Source of the DNA: Candidatus Altimarinota bacterium
GTDB taxonomy: Bacteria > Patescibacteriota > Minisyncoccia > Phycocordibacterales > UBA5272
Assembly: GCA_021734745.1 (NCBI GenBank)
Contig: JAIPIK010000004.1
Span: forward strand, 1-62,336
Direction: 5' to 3'
Length of the DNA stretch: 62,336 nt
The number at the start of each line of letters is the position of its first letter. Positions within the stretch are counted from its first letter, which is position 1. Below are positions 16,273-25,890 of the stretch, piece after piece. The position numbers and the translations under genes are program-made. The notes beneath the pieces are model-generated. The model saw nothing but the letters and a program-made list of their open reading frames with translations, had not been told where the DNA came from and did no database searches.

Positions 16273-16581
16273 ATGTTAAATGTATTATTTGGTAAAAAAG
16301 ACGAAGTGAATTATAAGGAACTTGTAGAGCAGGGTGCAATAATTATTGATGTACGCAGTAAGGATGAATTCGATATTGTTTGCGTAGAAGGCGCAATTAA
16401 TATTCCATTGGATGTTCTACCTCTTCATCATCACAAAATAGGAAGTAAAGATACTTGTGTTATTGCGTACTGTGCATCAGGTAATAGAAGTGGCGTAGCA
16501 AAAAATGCTCTAAATGCCCTCGGTTATACAAATGTCCATAATGGTGGAGGGTGGCATTCATTGAAAAATAAGTTAGCTTAA
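16273..16581 (+). CDS. Rhodanese-domain protein (cytoplasmic)
   Basis: 102 aa single rhodanese domain. IIIDVRSKDEFDIVCVEGA is the N-terminal block, and the active loop reads YCASGNRSG with catalytic Cys near residue 74. Rhodaneses move sulfane sulfur through a Cys persulfide. It lacks a signal peptide, unlike the other rhodanese of the operon. It begins 16 nt after the regulator. Confidence 0.85.
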   Translation: MLNVLFGKKDEVNYKELVEQGAIIIDVRSKDEFDIVCVEGAINIPLDVLPLHHHKIGSKDTCVIAYCASGNRSGVAKNALNALGYTNVHNGGGWHSLKNKLA

Positions 16582-16591
16582 TTATATAAAC

Positions 16592-16831
16592 ATGATCACA
16601 AAAAAGATTACCGTATATTCAACACCGACATGTCATTATTGCACAATGGCAAAAAACTATTTTACCAAGATGGGTGTTTCATATGAAGATAAAAATGTTG
16701 GAATAGATAGAGTAGCTGCGCAGGAAATGATTATAAAAAGTGGTCAGATGGGTGTACCCGTTATCGATATTGGAGGCAAGATTATTGTTGGATTTCAACC
16801 AGGGGTTTTCGAGAAGTTGATTAATGAATAA
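16592..16831 (+). CDS. Glutaredoxin-like protein
   Basis: 79 aa thioredoxin-fold protein with CHYC at residues 14-17, the cis-Pro segment GVPVIDIGG and a GFQPGVFEKLI end, like NrdH/GlrX-type small redoxins. It reduces disulfides or persulfides and could reset the neighbouring rhodaneses. It begins 10 nt after the first rhodanese gene. Confidence 0.88.
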   Translation: MITKKITVYSTPTCHYCTMAKNYFTKMGVSYEDKNVGIDRVAAQEMIIKSGQMGVPVIDIGGKIIVGFQPGVFEKLINE

Positions 16832-16843
16832 ATATAATATTTT

Positions 16844-17233
16844 ATGAAAAATAAAACATACATAATTATTGCTTCCGCTCTCATACTTATTGTTGCAGTG
16901 CTATTGATGATAACCCCAGCAAGTAGTGCAACAAAGCTCGTTGGAAAAGATTTTATAGAAAAATATAATAGTACTCAAAACTCCGTACTTCTTGATGTAA
17001 GAACCCCAGAGGAGTTTAATGCTGGACATATACAATCTGCTATTAATATTGATTTTCAAAATCAATCGTTCCTATCGGATATTAAAAATCTAGATAACTC
17101 TAAGACATACTTTGTTTATTGTCGTTCTGGGAATAGATCAGGACAAGCTATTTCTATAATGAAAGAAAATGGAATAAAAAACATATTTGAATTAAAAGGC
17201 GGGATTGTATCTAATGGTGAAATATTAAAATAA
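16844..17233 (+). CDS. Exported rhodanese-domain protein
   Basis: 129 aa. A signal/anchor segment (about residues 5-27) precedes a rhodanese domain with LLDVRTPEEFNAGHI and the active loop YCRSGNRSG. It is the extracytoplasmic counterpart of the first rhodanese in this operon, so sulfur chemistry is handled on both sides of the membrane. It starts 12 nt after the glutaredoxin gene. Confidence 0.85.
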   Translation: MKNKTYIIIASALILIVAVLLMITPASSATKLVGKDFIEKYNSTQNSVLLDVRTPEEFNAGHIQSAINIDFQNQSFLSDIKNLDNSKTYFVYCRSGNRSGQAISIMKENGIKNIFELKGGIVSNGEILK

Positions 17234-17340
17234 TGAATTAAGAGTATTATTTTAGATGAAAGAAAAATAGAGTTTCTGTTGTATTAAATATATAGAGGTT
17301 AAATTGCTAATAATTAAAGATAATCTCTATATAAATTATC

Positions 17341-17718
17341 ATGAAAACAAAAAATCAAAAAATAGGAGCAGTATTGGTTACGTTAGGGGTGGTAGGAGCA
17401 TCTTTGGGGTCAGTTTATGCATATAAAGGCAATCCTGAAGTCAGAGGTCCGAATTATTCACCCGAGCGTCATGAAGCTATGACAAAAGCATTCGCAACAA
17501 ATGACTATAATGCTTGGAAGAGTCTTATGGGTGAAAAAGGCAATGTTACAAAAGTAGTTAATAAAGATAATTTTGCAAAGTTTGCTGAAGCCCACAGTTT
17601 AATGGAACAAGGTAAAACTGTTGAAGCTCAAAAACTTCGTCAAGAATTAGGTTTAGGAATGAATAATGGTTCCGGAAAAGCTGTGGGTAAAGGAATGGGT
17701 AAGGGTGTGCACCGTTAA
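17341..17718 (+). CDS. Small exported protein
   Basis: 125 aa: a signal peptide (about residues 1-28, ending SVYAYKG), a helical body (HEAMTKAFATNDYNAWKSLM; FAKFAEAHSLMEQGKTVEA), and a Gly/Lys-rich tail (GKAVGKGMGKGVHR). I cannot name a family. Being just before the sigma factor and exporter genes it may be part of the same envelope response. Confidence 0.6.
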   Translation: MKTKNQKIGAVLVTLGVVGASLGSVYAYKGNPEVRGPNYSPERHEAMTKAFATNDYNAWKSLMGEKGNVTKVVNKDNFAKFAEAHSLMEQGKTVEAQKLRQELGLGMNNGSGKAVGKGMGKGVHR

Positions 17719-17735
17719 TATAGAGAAGATATACA

Positions 17736-17764
17736 TAAACTCCAACTACTGTTTGGGGTTTATG
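17736..17764. terminator. Hairpin between small exported protein and sigma factor genes
   Basis: CATAAACTCC (17736 onward) pairs with GGGGTTTATG with one wobble. No T run follows, so it is weak as a terminator. It also argues for the internal sigma-factor start at 17791. Confidence 0.45.
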
Positions 17765-17790
17765 TGGGTATATACTATAAACATAACATT

Positions 17791-18333
17791 ATGAGTGACA
17801 ATAAAAATCTTTCAGATGAAGAAATTGTAGAACAAGTCAGATCAAAAGATAGAGAGATGTATTCTATTATTATTGAAAGATATCAACATAAATTAACTAG
17901 ATACGTCACACATTTAGTTTATGATAAAGATATAGCTCTTGATATAGTGCAGAGTACGTTTATTAAAGCATTCATAAATCTGAACTCATTCGATACAAAA
18001 AAGAAATTTTCAAGTTGGATATATAGAATAGCTCATAATGAAGCAATGAATAGTATTAAAAAATATAAAAAAGAAATAAAAATGCCCGAAGGTTTTGATT
18101 TTCCAAGCGATGAAGATATTACAAAAGATTTTGAAAAAAAAGAAAATATTATAAAAGTGGAAAAATGTTTAGAGAAAATACCAGTACTCTATTCTGAGCC
18201 ACTGAGCTTGTTTTATCTTGATGAAAAAACATACGAAGAAATTAGTGATATATTAAGAATACCAATGGGTACTGTCGCTACCCGTATAAGCAGAGCAAAG
18301 ATTGCTTTGAAACATATATGTCAAAAGAATTAA
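17791..18333 (+). CDS. ECF-type sigma-70 family RNA polymerase sigma factor
   Basis: 180 aa from ATG 17791. Region 2 is clear (YQHKLTRYVTHLVYDKDIAL, DIVQSTFIKAF, FSSWIYRIAHNEAMNSIKK), a short linker follows, then region 4 (LDEKTYEEISDILRIPMGTV, ATRISRAKIALK). It lacks regions 1 and 3, as ECF factors do. The next gene, a membrane protein, overlaps it by 16 nt and is in the usual place of an anti-sigma factor. The following exporter genes are its probable targets. Confidence 0.88.
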   Translation: MSDNKNLSDEEIVEQVRSKDREMYSIIIERYQHKLTRYVTHLVYDKDIALDIVQSTFIKAFINLNSFDTKKKFSSWIYRIAHNEAMNSIKKYKKEIKMPEGFDFPSDEDITKDFEKKENIIKVEKCLEKIPVLYSEPLSLFYLDEKTYEEISDILRIPMGTVATRISRAKIALKHICQKN

Positions 18334-18821
18334 AAAATATTACAGATAGTGTTATGGGAGAAATCCATCAAGGTAAGATAAAAATGAGACCTAGAATATA
18401 TTTTATTATTGGCTCAGCTCTCACATTTATCGGGGTTGTGTTATCTATTTTGTCTATAATTTTTTTGATTAGTCTTATGCGCTTTACTTTTTTGGCTAGA
18501 GGGCCAATGGGAGAATATAAAACAGAAGAATTACTATCTCATTTTTCATGGTTTGGTCCGATATTTGCTATCTTAGGATTAGTGATTGGAATATGGTTAC
18601 TTCAACGATATGATTTTTCATATAAAATAAATTTTAAAGTTATGGTCATTGGGGTAGTGCTAGCTGTTATCATAGCGGGAATTATTCTTGATATGACTGG
18701 GGTGAATGATGTTATTTCTCGTCGTGGGCCAATGCAAGGAATGATGAGGAAGTATATACAAGATGATAATAATCAACTTAATCAAGGGCGAGGGGTTTTT
18801 AAGAACAATATCAATCAATAA
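18318..18821 (+). CDS. Membrane protein, possible anti-sigma factor
   Basis: 167 aa with a cytoplasmic N-terminus of about 28 residues and hydrophobic segments at about 29-53, 76-95 and 109-128. It overlaps the sigma gene by 16 nt in another frame, so production is coupled. Location suggests control of the sigma factor, but I see no ZAS-type Cys/His motif or RsgI-like domain, so this is inference. Confidence 0.55.
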   Translation: MSKELKNITDSVMGEIHQGKIKMRPRIYFIIGSALTFIGVVLSILSIIFLISLMRFTFLARGPMGEYKTEELLSHFSWFGPIFAILGLVIGIWLLQRYDFSYKINFKVMVIGVVLAVIIAGIILDMTGVNDVISRRGPMQGMMRKYIQDDNNQLNQGRGVFKNNINQ

Positions 18822-18830
18822 TTTAATTAT

Positions 18831-20372
18831 ATGAATAAAAATACTTTATTAATTACAGTAGGAATAGTATTAGTCGGTGCTGGTATTGTTGGTGGATTAT
18901 TATTAAAGAATTCAAGTAATAACCCCTATGAACTTACCACTGTTAAAAGAGGTGAAATGACTCAAGAAGTTTCAGCTAGTGGTAAGGTTGAAGCTCCAAC
19001 AAAAATTGATTTGCATTTTAAAAACAGCGGAAAACTAGTTGAAATGAATGCGAAAGTTGGTAAAAAGGTTTTATCAGGTCAACTTATGTCTAAACAAGAC
19101 ACAGCACAACTAGATGCTCAAGTTTTGGAAATGCAAGCGGGTATAGATTTACAAAAAGCAAAGTTACAACAATTAATTAGTGGAGCATCTCAGGAAGATA
19201 TTAATATTTACGAAACATCAGTATTAAATGCCGAGCAATCATTAGAAGATGCAAGGAAAAATGTTATTGATAAAATTAAAAATTCATATACAAAATCAGA
19301 TGATGCTATTCGTGGAAAATCCGACCAGTTGTTTACAAACCCAAGAAATTATAATTCACAGTTAATTTTTGTAACTTCAGACAGTAAACTTGAAAGTAGT
19401 ATAGAATCACAGAGATTTTTGTTAGAATCAACATTAGAATCATGGTCAAATTCATTAAAAATAATTTCTACAGAAAATGATTTAATTTATGCTGTTGAAT
19501 TAGCTAATAATAATATTAACCAAGTAAAATCATTCTTAGATGATATATCTTCAGTTGTTAACTCACTTACTGTGTATTCAAATGTTTCTCAGACAACTAT
19601 TGATAAATGGAAAGCAGATATATTTATAGCAAGGACAAATATCGACACCGTTTCGTCTAATCTTTTTACTGCAGAAGAGTCTTTAAAAACAAAAGAAGGT
19701 GCTTTGAAGAGTTCACAAAGTCAACTAGCACTAAAAAAGATTGGAGTTAGGTCATCTGACGTAGCTGTGTTTCAAGCACAAATTAGTCAAGCAGAAGCTT
19801 CTTTACAAAAAACTCAAGCACAGAGAAGAGAGTTGATGATATTTGCTCCATCGTCTGGAGTTGTAACTTATACAAATGGTGAGGTTGGTGAAACTGTTGG
19901 TCCAGATAGAACGATTATGTCTATAGCAACAACTGGAGCATTACAAATTAAACTAAACGTAGTAGAGGATAAAATTGTAAATGTAAGAGTTGGCCAAAAA
20001 TCAAGAATTACTTTTGATGCAATTGAAAACGAAGAGTTTGTTGGGACAGTGGTCTCCATTGACCCAGCAGAGACAATCATAGGGGGCACCGTGTATTATC
20101 TAACAACAATATTATTTGATAATTTAGACGAACGTATAAGGTCTGGCATGACAGCAAATGTTTGGATAAAAACATCAGATTCTAATAATTCTTTATATGT
20201 TCCAGTGAGTGCAGTACAAAATAAAGATAGTAAAAAAATTGTTCAAATTTATAATGGGAAAGAAGTTGTAGAAAAGGAAGTAATTACAGGTATAAAAAAC
20301 GATATAGGTATGATTGAAATTATTTCTGGAATATCTGAAGGAGAACAAGTAATTCTTGGTAATAAAAAATAA
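18831..20372 (+). CDS. HlyD/MacA-type efflux periplasmic adaptor
   Basis: 513 aa. N-terminal anchor (about residues 5-25), a biotinyl-lipoyl half motif (SGKVEAPTKIDLHFKNSGKL), a long helical hairpin about residues 90-330 rich in Gln/Ala, the second lipoyl half (IFAPSSGVVTYTNGEVGE) and a beta-barrel (VNVRVGQKSRITFDA). The helical region is longer than in E. coli MacA. It links an ABC transporter to the cell exterior. It begins 9 nt after the membrane-protein gene and 2 nt before the permease, so it belongs to the sigma operon. Confidence 0.85.
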   Translation: MNKNTLLITVGIVLVGAGIVGGLLLKNSSNNPYELTTVKRGEMTQEVSASGKVEAPTKIDLHFKNSGKLVEMNAKVGKKVLSGQLMSKQDTAQLDAQVLEMQAGIDLQKAKLQQLISGASQEDINIYETSVLNAEQSLEDARKNVIDKIKNSYTKSDDAIRGKSDQLFTNPRNYNSQLIFVTSDSKLESSIESQRFLLESTLESWSNSLKIISTENDLIYAVELANNNINQVKSFLDDISSVVNSLTVYSNVSQTTIDKWKADIFIARTNIDTVSSNLFTAEESLKTKEGALKSSQSQLALKKIGVRSSDVAVFQAQISQAEASLQKTQAQRRELMIFAPSSGVVTYTNGEVGETVGPDRTIMSIATTGALQIKLNVVEDKIVNVRVGQKSRITFDAIENEEFVGTVVSIDPAETIIGGTVYYLTTILFDNLDERIRSGMTANVWIKTSDSNNSLYVPVSAVQNKDSKKIVQIYNGKEVVEKEVITGIKNDIGMIEIISGISEGEQVILGNKK

Positions 20373-20374
20373 AT

Positions 20375-21604
20375 ATGAGTGTAACTGATATAAAAACAGC
20401 TTTTTTTATTGCATATAAAACAATAACAAAAGGTCATAAATCTACAGTTGCTTTGATTATTTTTATTTTATCTCTTTCTTTCTTTAATTTAATGTTCGTT
20501 TCAGGTTTCCTTTCAGGTTTCTCTGATGGAATTATGAAGTCTATGATTAATACCACCACATCACATATAATTGTGATGCCTCAAGAAGAACCTACACGCA
20601 AGGAGTTTATACTTGATCAAAGCAGTGTACGTGCGCAGATTCAAACAATTCCTGGAGTGATATCTACAGCAAGCCATTATCAATTGGGTGGTTCAATTGC
20701 ATATGATAAAGAAAATAATGGAAAATTTAAGTACGTCTCTGCTCCCATAATAGGCGTAATTAATTCTGAAGAAAGGAAAGTTCTAACTGTTTATGAAAAC
20801 ATGGTTTCTGGGGAATTCCCAGATAATTTGGATGATGACGGAATAGTTTTAGGAGCTAATCTTTCTGGGGGGTTTGGAACAAAACAAACAACTGACTTAG
20901 GTGGTGCAGTGGTGGGTGATAAAGTAAAAGTAAATTATTCAAACGGTTTATCTAGAACATATACAATTAGAGGAATATTTAAAATTACCATGGGGGGAAT
21001 AGGGGGCACAGCTTTTATATCTTCAAAGGAGGCAGAGTCAGTTCTTTCAACTTATAATAATGCGTCTGAGATTATGGTAAAGGTTGACCTTACTAAAAAC
21101 ACAATAGATGAATATATAAACAGAGTTGAAACGATACTCCCTAGTTTAAAAATAGAAAAATATACATCTAGGTTATCAACTGTAGGAATATTAGTTAATG
21201 CTTTCAATGTGATAGCTATAATTGTAAGTATTATTAGTATTATTGTAGCCGCTATAACGATATTTGTTATGATTTATGTGAACGCCGTAAGCAAACGTCG
21301 ACAGATTGGTATTCTAAAAGCAATAGGTATAAAAGAAAGTATAATTGAGTTATCATATATAATACAGTCACTATTTTATGCTACATGGGGGGTTATTTTT
21401 GGACTAATAATAATATTCTGGATAGTTAGTCCGTTTCTTGTGGTGAGACCAATACCAATGCCATTTGGAAACGCAAGTTTAGTGTATACATCTTTAGGTA
21501 TTTTTATTAACATTACAAGTCTTATCATTGCAGGAGTCTTAGCGGGACTTATTCCAGCTAAGATAGTAGCAAGAGAAGATATCCTTAAATCAATTTGGGG
21601 TTAA
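20375..21604 (+). CDS. MacB/FtsX-type ABC transporter permease
   Basis: 409 aa: one N-terminal TM (about residues 23-45), a large extracytoplasmic MacB-PCD-like domain to about 265, and three C-terminal TM segments containing the FtsX signature (VNAVSKRRQIGILKAIGIKE). It couples ATP hydrolysis to export or to mechanical pulling on substrates together with the adaptor before it and the ATPase after it. Confidence 0.87.
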   Translation: MSVTDIKTAFFIAYKTITKGHKSTVALIIFILSLSFFNLMFVSGFLSGFSDGIMKSMINTTTSHIIVMPQEEPTRKEFILDQSSVRAQIQTIPGVISTASHYQLGGSIAYDKENNGKFKYVSAPIIGVINSEERKVLTVYENMVSGEFPDNLDDDGIVLGANLSGGFGTKQTTDLGGAVVGDKVKVNYSNGLSRTYTIRGIFKITMGGIGGTAFISSKEAESVLSTYNNASEIMVKVDLTKNTIDEYINRVETILPSLKIEKYTSRLSTVGILVNAFNVIAIIVSIISIIVAAITIFVMIYVNAVSKRRQIGILKAIGIKESIIELSYIIQSLFYATWGVIFGLIIIFWIVSPFLVVRPIPMPFGNASLVYTSLGIFINITSLIIAGVLAGLIPAKIVAREDILKSIWG

Positions 21605-21615
21605 ATAAAAATAAT

Positions 21616-22275
21616 ATGATTAAAGTAAAAAATCTTATAAAAACATATCAAGGAGAAGTACCAACTCAAGCATTAAAAGGTGTAACTCTTGAAATTAAAG
21701 AAGGAGAATTTGTTGCGCTTATGGGTAGAAGTGGTTCTGGTAAATCTACACTCTTACATCAACTTGGTCTTCTTGATACACCAACATCTGGAAGTGTTTT
21801 TGTTAATGATGTTGATGTTTTAAAATTATCTGACGAAGAGAGAACAAGATTCCGACTTCAACATTTAGGATATGTTTTTCAAGAGTATGCCCTCATTGTA
21901 GAATTCACAGCACTTGAAAATGTTTATTTTCCAGCTATGGCATTCGGTGATAATTTGGCAAAAAAACGTGCAGCACATCTTTTAGATTTGGTAGGACTTG
22001 GAGACAGAATGAATCATTATCCGAGTGAAATGTCTGGTGGTGAGCAACAAAGAGTGGCTATTGCACGCTCTTTAATAAATAATCCAAAAGTTCTGTATGC
22101 TGATGAACCAACAGCCAATCTTGATACCGTCTCATCAGAAGTTGTTTTCAAACTTTTCCAAAAACTTAACAAGGAACTAAAACAAACCATTCTTGTGGTG
22201 ACACATGAGCCAGAGGATAAAAAATATGTTGATAGAGTTATTTGGCTTAAAGATGGATTGATTAAGGAGGAGTAA
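21616..22275 (+). CDS. ABC transporter ATP-binding protein (MacB/LolD type)
   Basis: 219 aa from ATG 21616, 11 nt after the permease stop. Walker A MGRSGSGKSTLLHQLGLL, signature MSGGEQQRVAIARSL, Walker B VLYADEPTANLD and switch VVTHEPE are intact. The VFQEYALI Q-loop is typical of the LolD/MacB class. It completes a three-part exporter behind an ECF sigma factor. Confidence 0.92.
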   Translation: MIKVKNLIKTYQGEVPTQALKGVTLEIKEGEFVALMGRSGSGKSTLLHQLGLLDTPTSGSVFVNDVDVLKLSDEERTRFRLQHLGYVFQEYALIVEFTALENVYFPAMAFGDNLAKKRAAHLLDLVGLGDRMNHYPSEMSGGEQQRVAIARSLINNPKVLYADEPTANLDTVSSEVVFKLFQKLNKELKQTILVVTHEPEDKKYVDRVIWLKDGLIKEE

Positions 22276-22399
22276 TAAGTTTATAATTAAATTCTTAAAT
22301 TTCATAACATATTTTCTTTAACTTAATATAAAAGAAGTACACAGTTAGATGTTTTTTATCACGCAAAATTAAATAAAATAATGATACACTTATATACAT

Positions 22400-24739
22400 A
22401 TGAATAATGACAAAAATTTTGATGCCTATATTCGTGCTGCGAATTATCTTTCTGCGGCGCAAATATTTTTAAAAGATAATTTTTTATTAGAGAGACCTTT
22501 ATCGTTTGATGATATTAAACCAAGACTATTAGGTCACTGGGGAACATGTCCTGGTATTAATCTTCTGTATGCACACTTAAACGCATTAGTGCAAAAGCAT
22601 GATATTGATATGCTTTTCGTTCTTGGTCCAGGCCACGGATTCGCTGGATTACAATCTAACCTTTTTCTAGAAGGTACTTTGTCAAAATATTACCCAGATA
22701 TTCCACAAAATTATGAAGGCATGCAAAAGATGACAAAGGCATTCAGTTGGCCATACGGATTCCCAAGCCACACTAATCCTGGAACACCAGGTGCAATTTT
22801 GGAAGGTGGAGAATTAGGGTATTCTTTGTCAGTCGCATATGGAGCTGTTCTTGATAATCCAAATCTTATTGCAGTAGCAATGGTAGGGGATGGTGAATCG
22901 GAAACTGGCCCAATGGCTGCTGCATGGCATTTGAATAAATTTGTTGACCCGGCAACAAATGGTACCGTACTCCCAGTTCTTCATAGAAATGGTTATAAAA
23001 TATCTGGGCCAACAATTTATGGCCGTATGTCTAATGAGGAACTAAATTCTCTGTTTACTGGATACGGGTATCATCCATATTTTGTTGATGGTGGAGAGGG
23101 TGTGCATGAAAGATTGTCAGACACTCTTGAAAAATGTTATCAAGAAATACAGGAAGTTAAGAGAACATCCCCAGTGTCACCTAAAATGCCGATGATTATT
23201 CTTACAACTCTTAAAGGCGAAGGAGGTATCAAAGAATTGCATGGTAAAAAAATTGAAGGTAACTTCGCATCACATCAAGTTGTTGCAACTTTCGCAAAGA
23301 CAGACCCAGAAGAATTAAGATTGGTTGAAGAATGGTTAAAGTCATACAGATTTAATGAACTATTCAGTAAAGAAACAGGATTTATTGATGATATAAAGAA
23401 CCTCGTACCGCGTGAGGAAAGAAGAATTGGAAATAATAGACAATGTTTTGGAGGGGATGCTGTGTGTCATGATTTGTTCTTACCGGAAGTTGATGAAGAT
23501 GCAAATCTTGATGATAATTTAGAGAGAGGGTCCGGTCTTGTTAGTAATATGAAAGTAGCTGGTGCATATTTAAAGCGTGTAATGGACATGAATGAACCAT
23601 CAAAGAATTTTAGAATGTTTTCTCCTGATGAAACATATTCAAACAAATTAGATGCAGTATTCAAATCAACTGCACGAGCATTTGTGTGGCCACATATGGA
23701 CCACGACGAAGACTTGGCAAAAAATGGCCGCGTGATAGAAATGTTATCAGAGCATTCATTACAAGGAATGATGCAAGGATATGTGTTAACTGGTAGACAT
23801 GCTGTTTTCCCATCATATGAAGCATTCGTACAAATTATCGGAAGTATGGTTGATCAGTATATTAAATTTATTCGTGTTGCACGTGATATACCATGGCGTG
23901 GACATGTGTCTTCACTTAACTATATCCTAACATCCCCAGGCTGGGCTCAGGAACATAATGGATTTTCTCATCAAAACCCAGGTTTTATCGACACACTTCT
24001 TCAAAAACATGGGCCATTTGTTCATGTTTATTTCCCAGCAGATAGGAATACAACATTAGTTGTGTTGAAAAAATGTTTAGAGTCAAAAGAAGAAGTTAAT
24101 GCTCTCGTTTCTGGAAAAGCAGATTTTCCTGAATGGTTAACATTACGTGAAGCAAAAGAATCTGTAGATCGTGGGGTTATGGTTTGGGATTTTGCATCTG
24201 ATTCTAATCCTGATATCGTATTTTGTTCTGTGGGTGATTATTTAACAAAAGAATGTCTGGCCGCAATAACCATGTTGAAAGAGGATGCTCCAGAAGTAAG
24301 AATTCGTTTTGTGAATGTTATTGAATTAACTGCAGCTGGTATTGGTTCTGGAAATAAAGATATTCCATTCTCATCCTTTGATGATTATTTCACTTACGAT
24401 AAGCCAGTTATTGTTAACTTCCATGGATATCCAGAAACAATTAAGCAAAAGCTTTTTGATCAAAAGAGTGCTCAGAATAGATTCTTTGTTCATGGTTATA
24501 CTGAACATGGCTCAACAACAACACCATTTGATATGCAGGTGCGTAATCAAACAAGTCGTATTCATGTAGTAATGGAAGCTGTAACATTACTAGAAAAAGA
24601 CGGTGTTATTTCTCCGAACAAAGCAACAGAGATTAATAATAAATATAAGAAGTTGTTGGAGGAGCACCTTGTTTATATTATGGAACACGGAGAGGATCCA
24701 GAATATATTGCGAATTGGCAATGGAAAAAAACATTCTAA
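22400..24739 (+). CDS. xfp: Xylulose-5-phosphate/fructose-6-phosphate phosphoketolase
   Basis: 779 aa, full length. GHWGTCPGINLLYAHLNALV and FVLGPGHGFAGLQSNLFLEG near the N-terminus, thiamine diphosphate/Mg loop GDGESETGPMAAAWHLNKF (about residues 162-180), and C-terminal DMQVRNQTSRIHVVMEA are typical. It cleaves xylulose 5-phosphate (or fructose 6-phosphate) with phosphate to acetyl phosphate plus glyceraldehyde 3-phosphate (or erythrose 4-phosphate). The acetate kinase gene overlaps its 3' end, so acetyl phosphate goes straight to ATP. TGATACACT lies 9 nt before ATG. Confidence 0.96.
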   Translation: MNNDKNFDAYIRAANYLSAAQIFLKDNFLLERPLSFDDIKPRLLGHWGTCPGINLLYAHLNALVQKHDIDMLFVLGPGHGFAGLQSNLFLEGTLSKYYPDIPQNYEGMQKMTKAFSWPYGFPSHTNPGTPGAILEGGELGYSLSVAYGAVLDNPNLIAVAMVGDGESETGPMAAAWHLNKFVDPATNGTVLPVLHRNGYKISGPTIYGRMSNEELNSLFTGYGYHPYFVDGGEGVHERLSDTLEKCYQEIQEVKRTSPVSPKMPMIILTTLKGEGGIKELHGKKIEGNFASHQVVATFAKTDPEELRLVEEWLKSYRFNELFSKETGFIDDIKNLVPREERRIGNNRQCFGGDAVCHDLFLPEVDEDANLDDNLERGSGLVSNMKVAGAYLKRVMDMNEPSKNFRMFSPDETYSNKLDAVFKSTARAFVWPHMDHDEDLAKNGRVIEMLSEHSLQGMMQGYVLTGRHAVFPSYEAFVQIIGSMVDQYIKFIRVARDIPWRGHVSSLNYILTSPGWAQEHNGFSHQNPGFIDTLLQKHGPFVHVYFPADRNTTLVVLKKCLESKEEVNALVSGKADFPEWLTLREAKESVDRGVMVWDFASDSNPDIVFCSVGDYLTKECLAAITMLKEDAPEVRIRFVNVIELTAAGIGSGNKDIPFSSFDDYFTYDKPVIVNFHGYPETIKQKLFDQKSAQNRFFVHGYTEHGSTTTPFDMQVRNQTSRIHVVMEAVTLLEKDGVISPNKATEINNKYKKLLEEHLVYIMEHGEDPEYIANWQWKKTF

Positions 24740-25890
24740 TCATTAATATAGGAAGTTCATCTAAAAAGTATTCTTTTTATAGAGGGGAAGAACTTTTATG
24801 TAGTGCCCACTTTGAACACGATAAAGAAAAATTTGAAGTTACTTATAAAGATGAAGAAGTTAGAGAAATATCAAAAAATATTTTTAATGATAGTCTTTCT
24901 TCATTTTATAATGCATTAAAAAAAGGGCATCATTTGGAAGATGAAAAATTATTATCTATTATTGGAATGCGAATTGTAGCACCAGGTGATTATTTTACTG
25001 AAGATAGAATTATAGATAAAATTTTTCTGAAGAATTTGTCACTGGCCGCAAAGCAAGATATTACACATATCGAACCAATACAAAATGAAATTCAAAGAAT
25101 CTCTGAAATATTTGGGAGTATTAAAATACTAGCGGTATCAGATAGTGCATTCCATAAAACTATTCCAGATATAGTAAAAAACTACGCATTACCAAAAGCT
25201 TTAATTGAAGAAGCGGATATTTGTCGTTTTGGGTATCATGGTGTTTCTTTATCTAGTATTGTAAATAAATTAACATTACGAGAATGGGGTTTGGAGAAGA
25301 AAGCAATTATTTGTCATTTAGGAAGTGGAGCAAGTGTAACAGCAGTGTTAGAGGGGAAAAGTATCGACACATCCATGGGGTATTCTCCATTAGACGGACT
25401 TGTGATGAGTTCGCGTGTTGGGAATATTGATGTAGGAGCTGTTCTTCAACTTGTTGATAAAAAAATGGTAAAAAATCTTCAGGAAATTTTGTATACAAAA
25501 AGTGGACTACTTGCAATAAGTGATCTTTCAAACGATATGAGGGTTTTAATAGACGCTGAAAGTGAAGGTCACGCAGGGGCTCACAACGCTATAGAAACTT
25601 TTGCTTATACTATACGCAAATATATAGGTGCATACGCATCAGCCTTAGGCGGGGTAGATGTTATTGTATTTTCAGGAACAATAGGGGAGAGGTCATATAT
25701 TATTAGAGATAGAATTTGTAGTGGGTTAGGTTGGTTAAATGTTTATATTGATGGTGATAAAAATATTAATGCAAAGAGTGGTGACTATATCAATAGAGAC
25801 GGAACATTAGGTGTATGTGTTGTGCACAGTGATGAAGATTATGAAATTATGAAAAAATCTTATAAGTTTATTAGTAATTCACAAATATGA
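24721..25890 (+). CDS. ackA: Acetate kinase
   Basis: 389 aa from ATG 24721, overlapping the end of xfp by 19 nt. Motifs: NIGSSSKKYSFY (phosphate-binding), FGYHGVSL, CHLGSGASVTAV, DTSMGYSPLDGLVMSSRVGN and FSGTIGERS. It turns acetyl phosphate and ADP into acetate and ATP, the last step after phosphoketolase. The next gene overlaps by 4 nt, extending the operon. Confidence 0.95.
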   Translation: MEKNILIINIGSSSKKYSFYRGEELLCSAHFEHDKEKFEVTYKDEEVREISKNIFNDSLSSFYNALKKGHHLEDEKLLSIIGMRIVAPGDYFTEDRIIDKIFLKNLSLAAKQDITHIEPIQNEIQRISEIFGSIKILAVSDSAFHKTIPDIVKNYALPKALIEEADICRFGYHGVSLSSIVNKLTLREWGLEKKAIICHLGSGASVTAVLEGKSIDTSMGYSPLDGLVMSSRVGNIDVGAVLQLVDKKMVKNLQEILYTKSGLLAISDLSNDMRVLIDAESEGHAGAHNAIETFAYTIRKYIGAYASALGGVDVIVFSGTIGERSYIIRDRICSGLGWLNVYIDGDKNINAKSGDYINRDGTLGVCVVHSDEDYEIMKKSYKFISNSQI

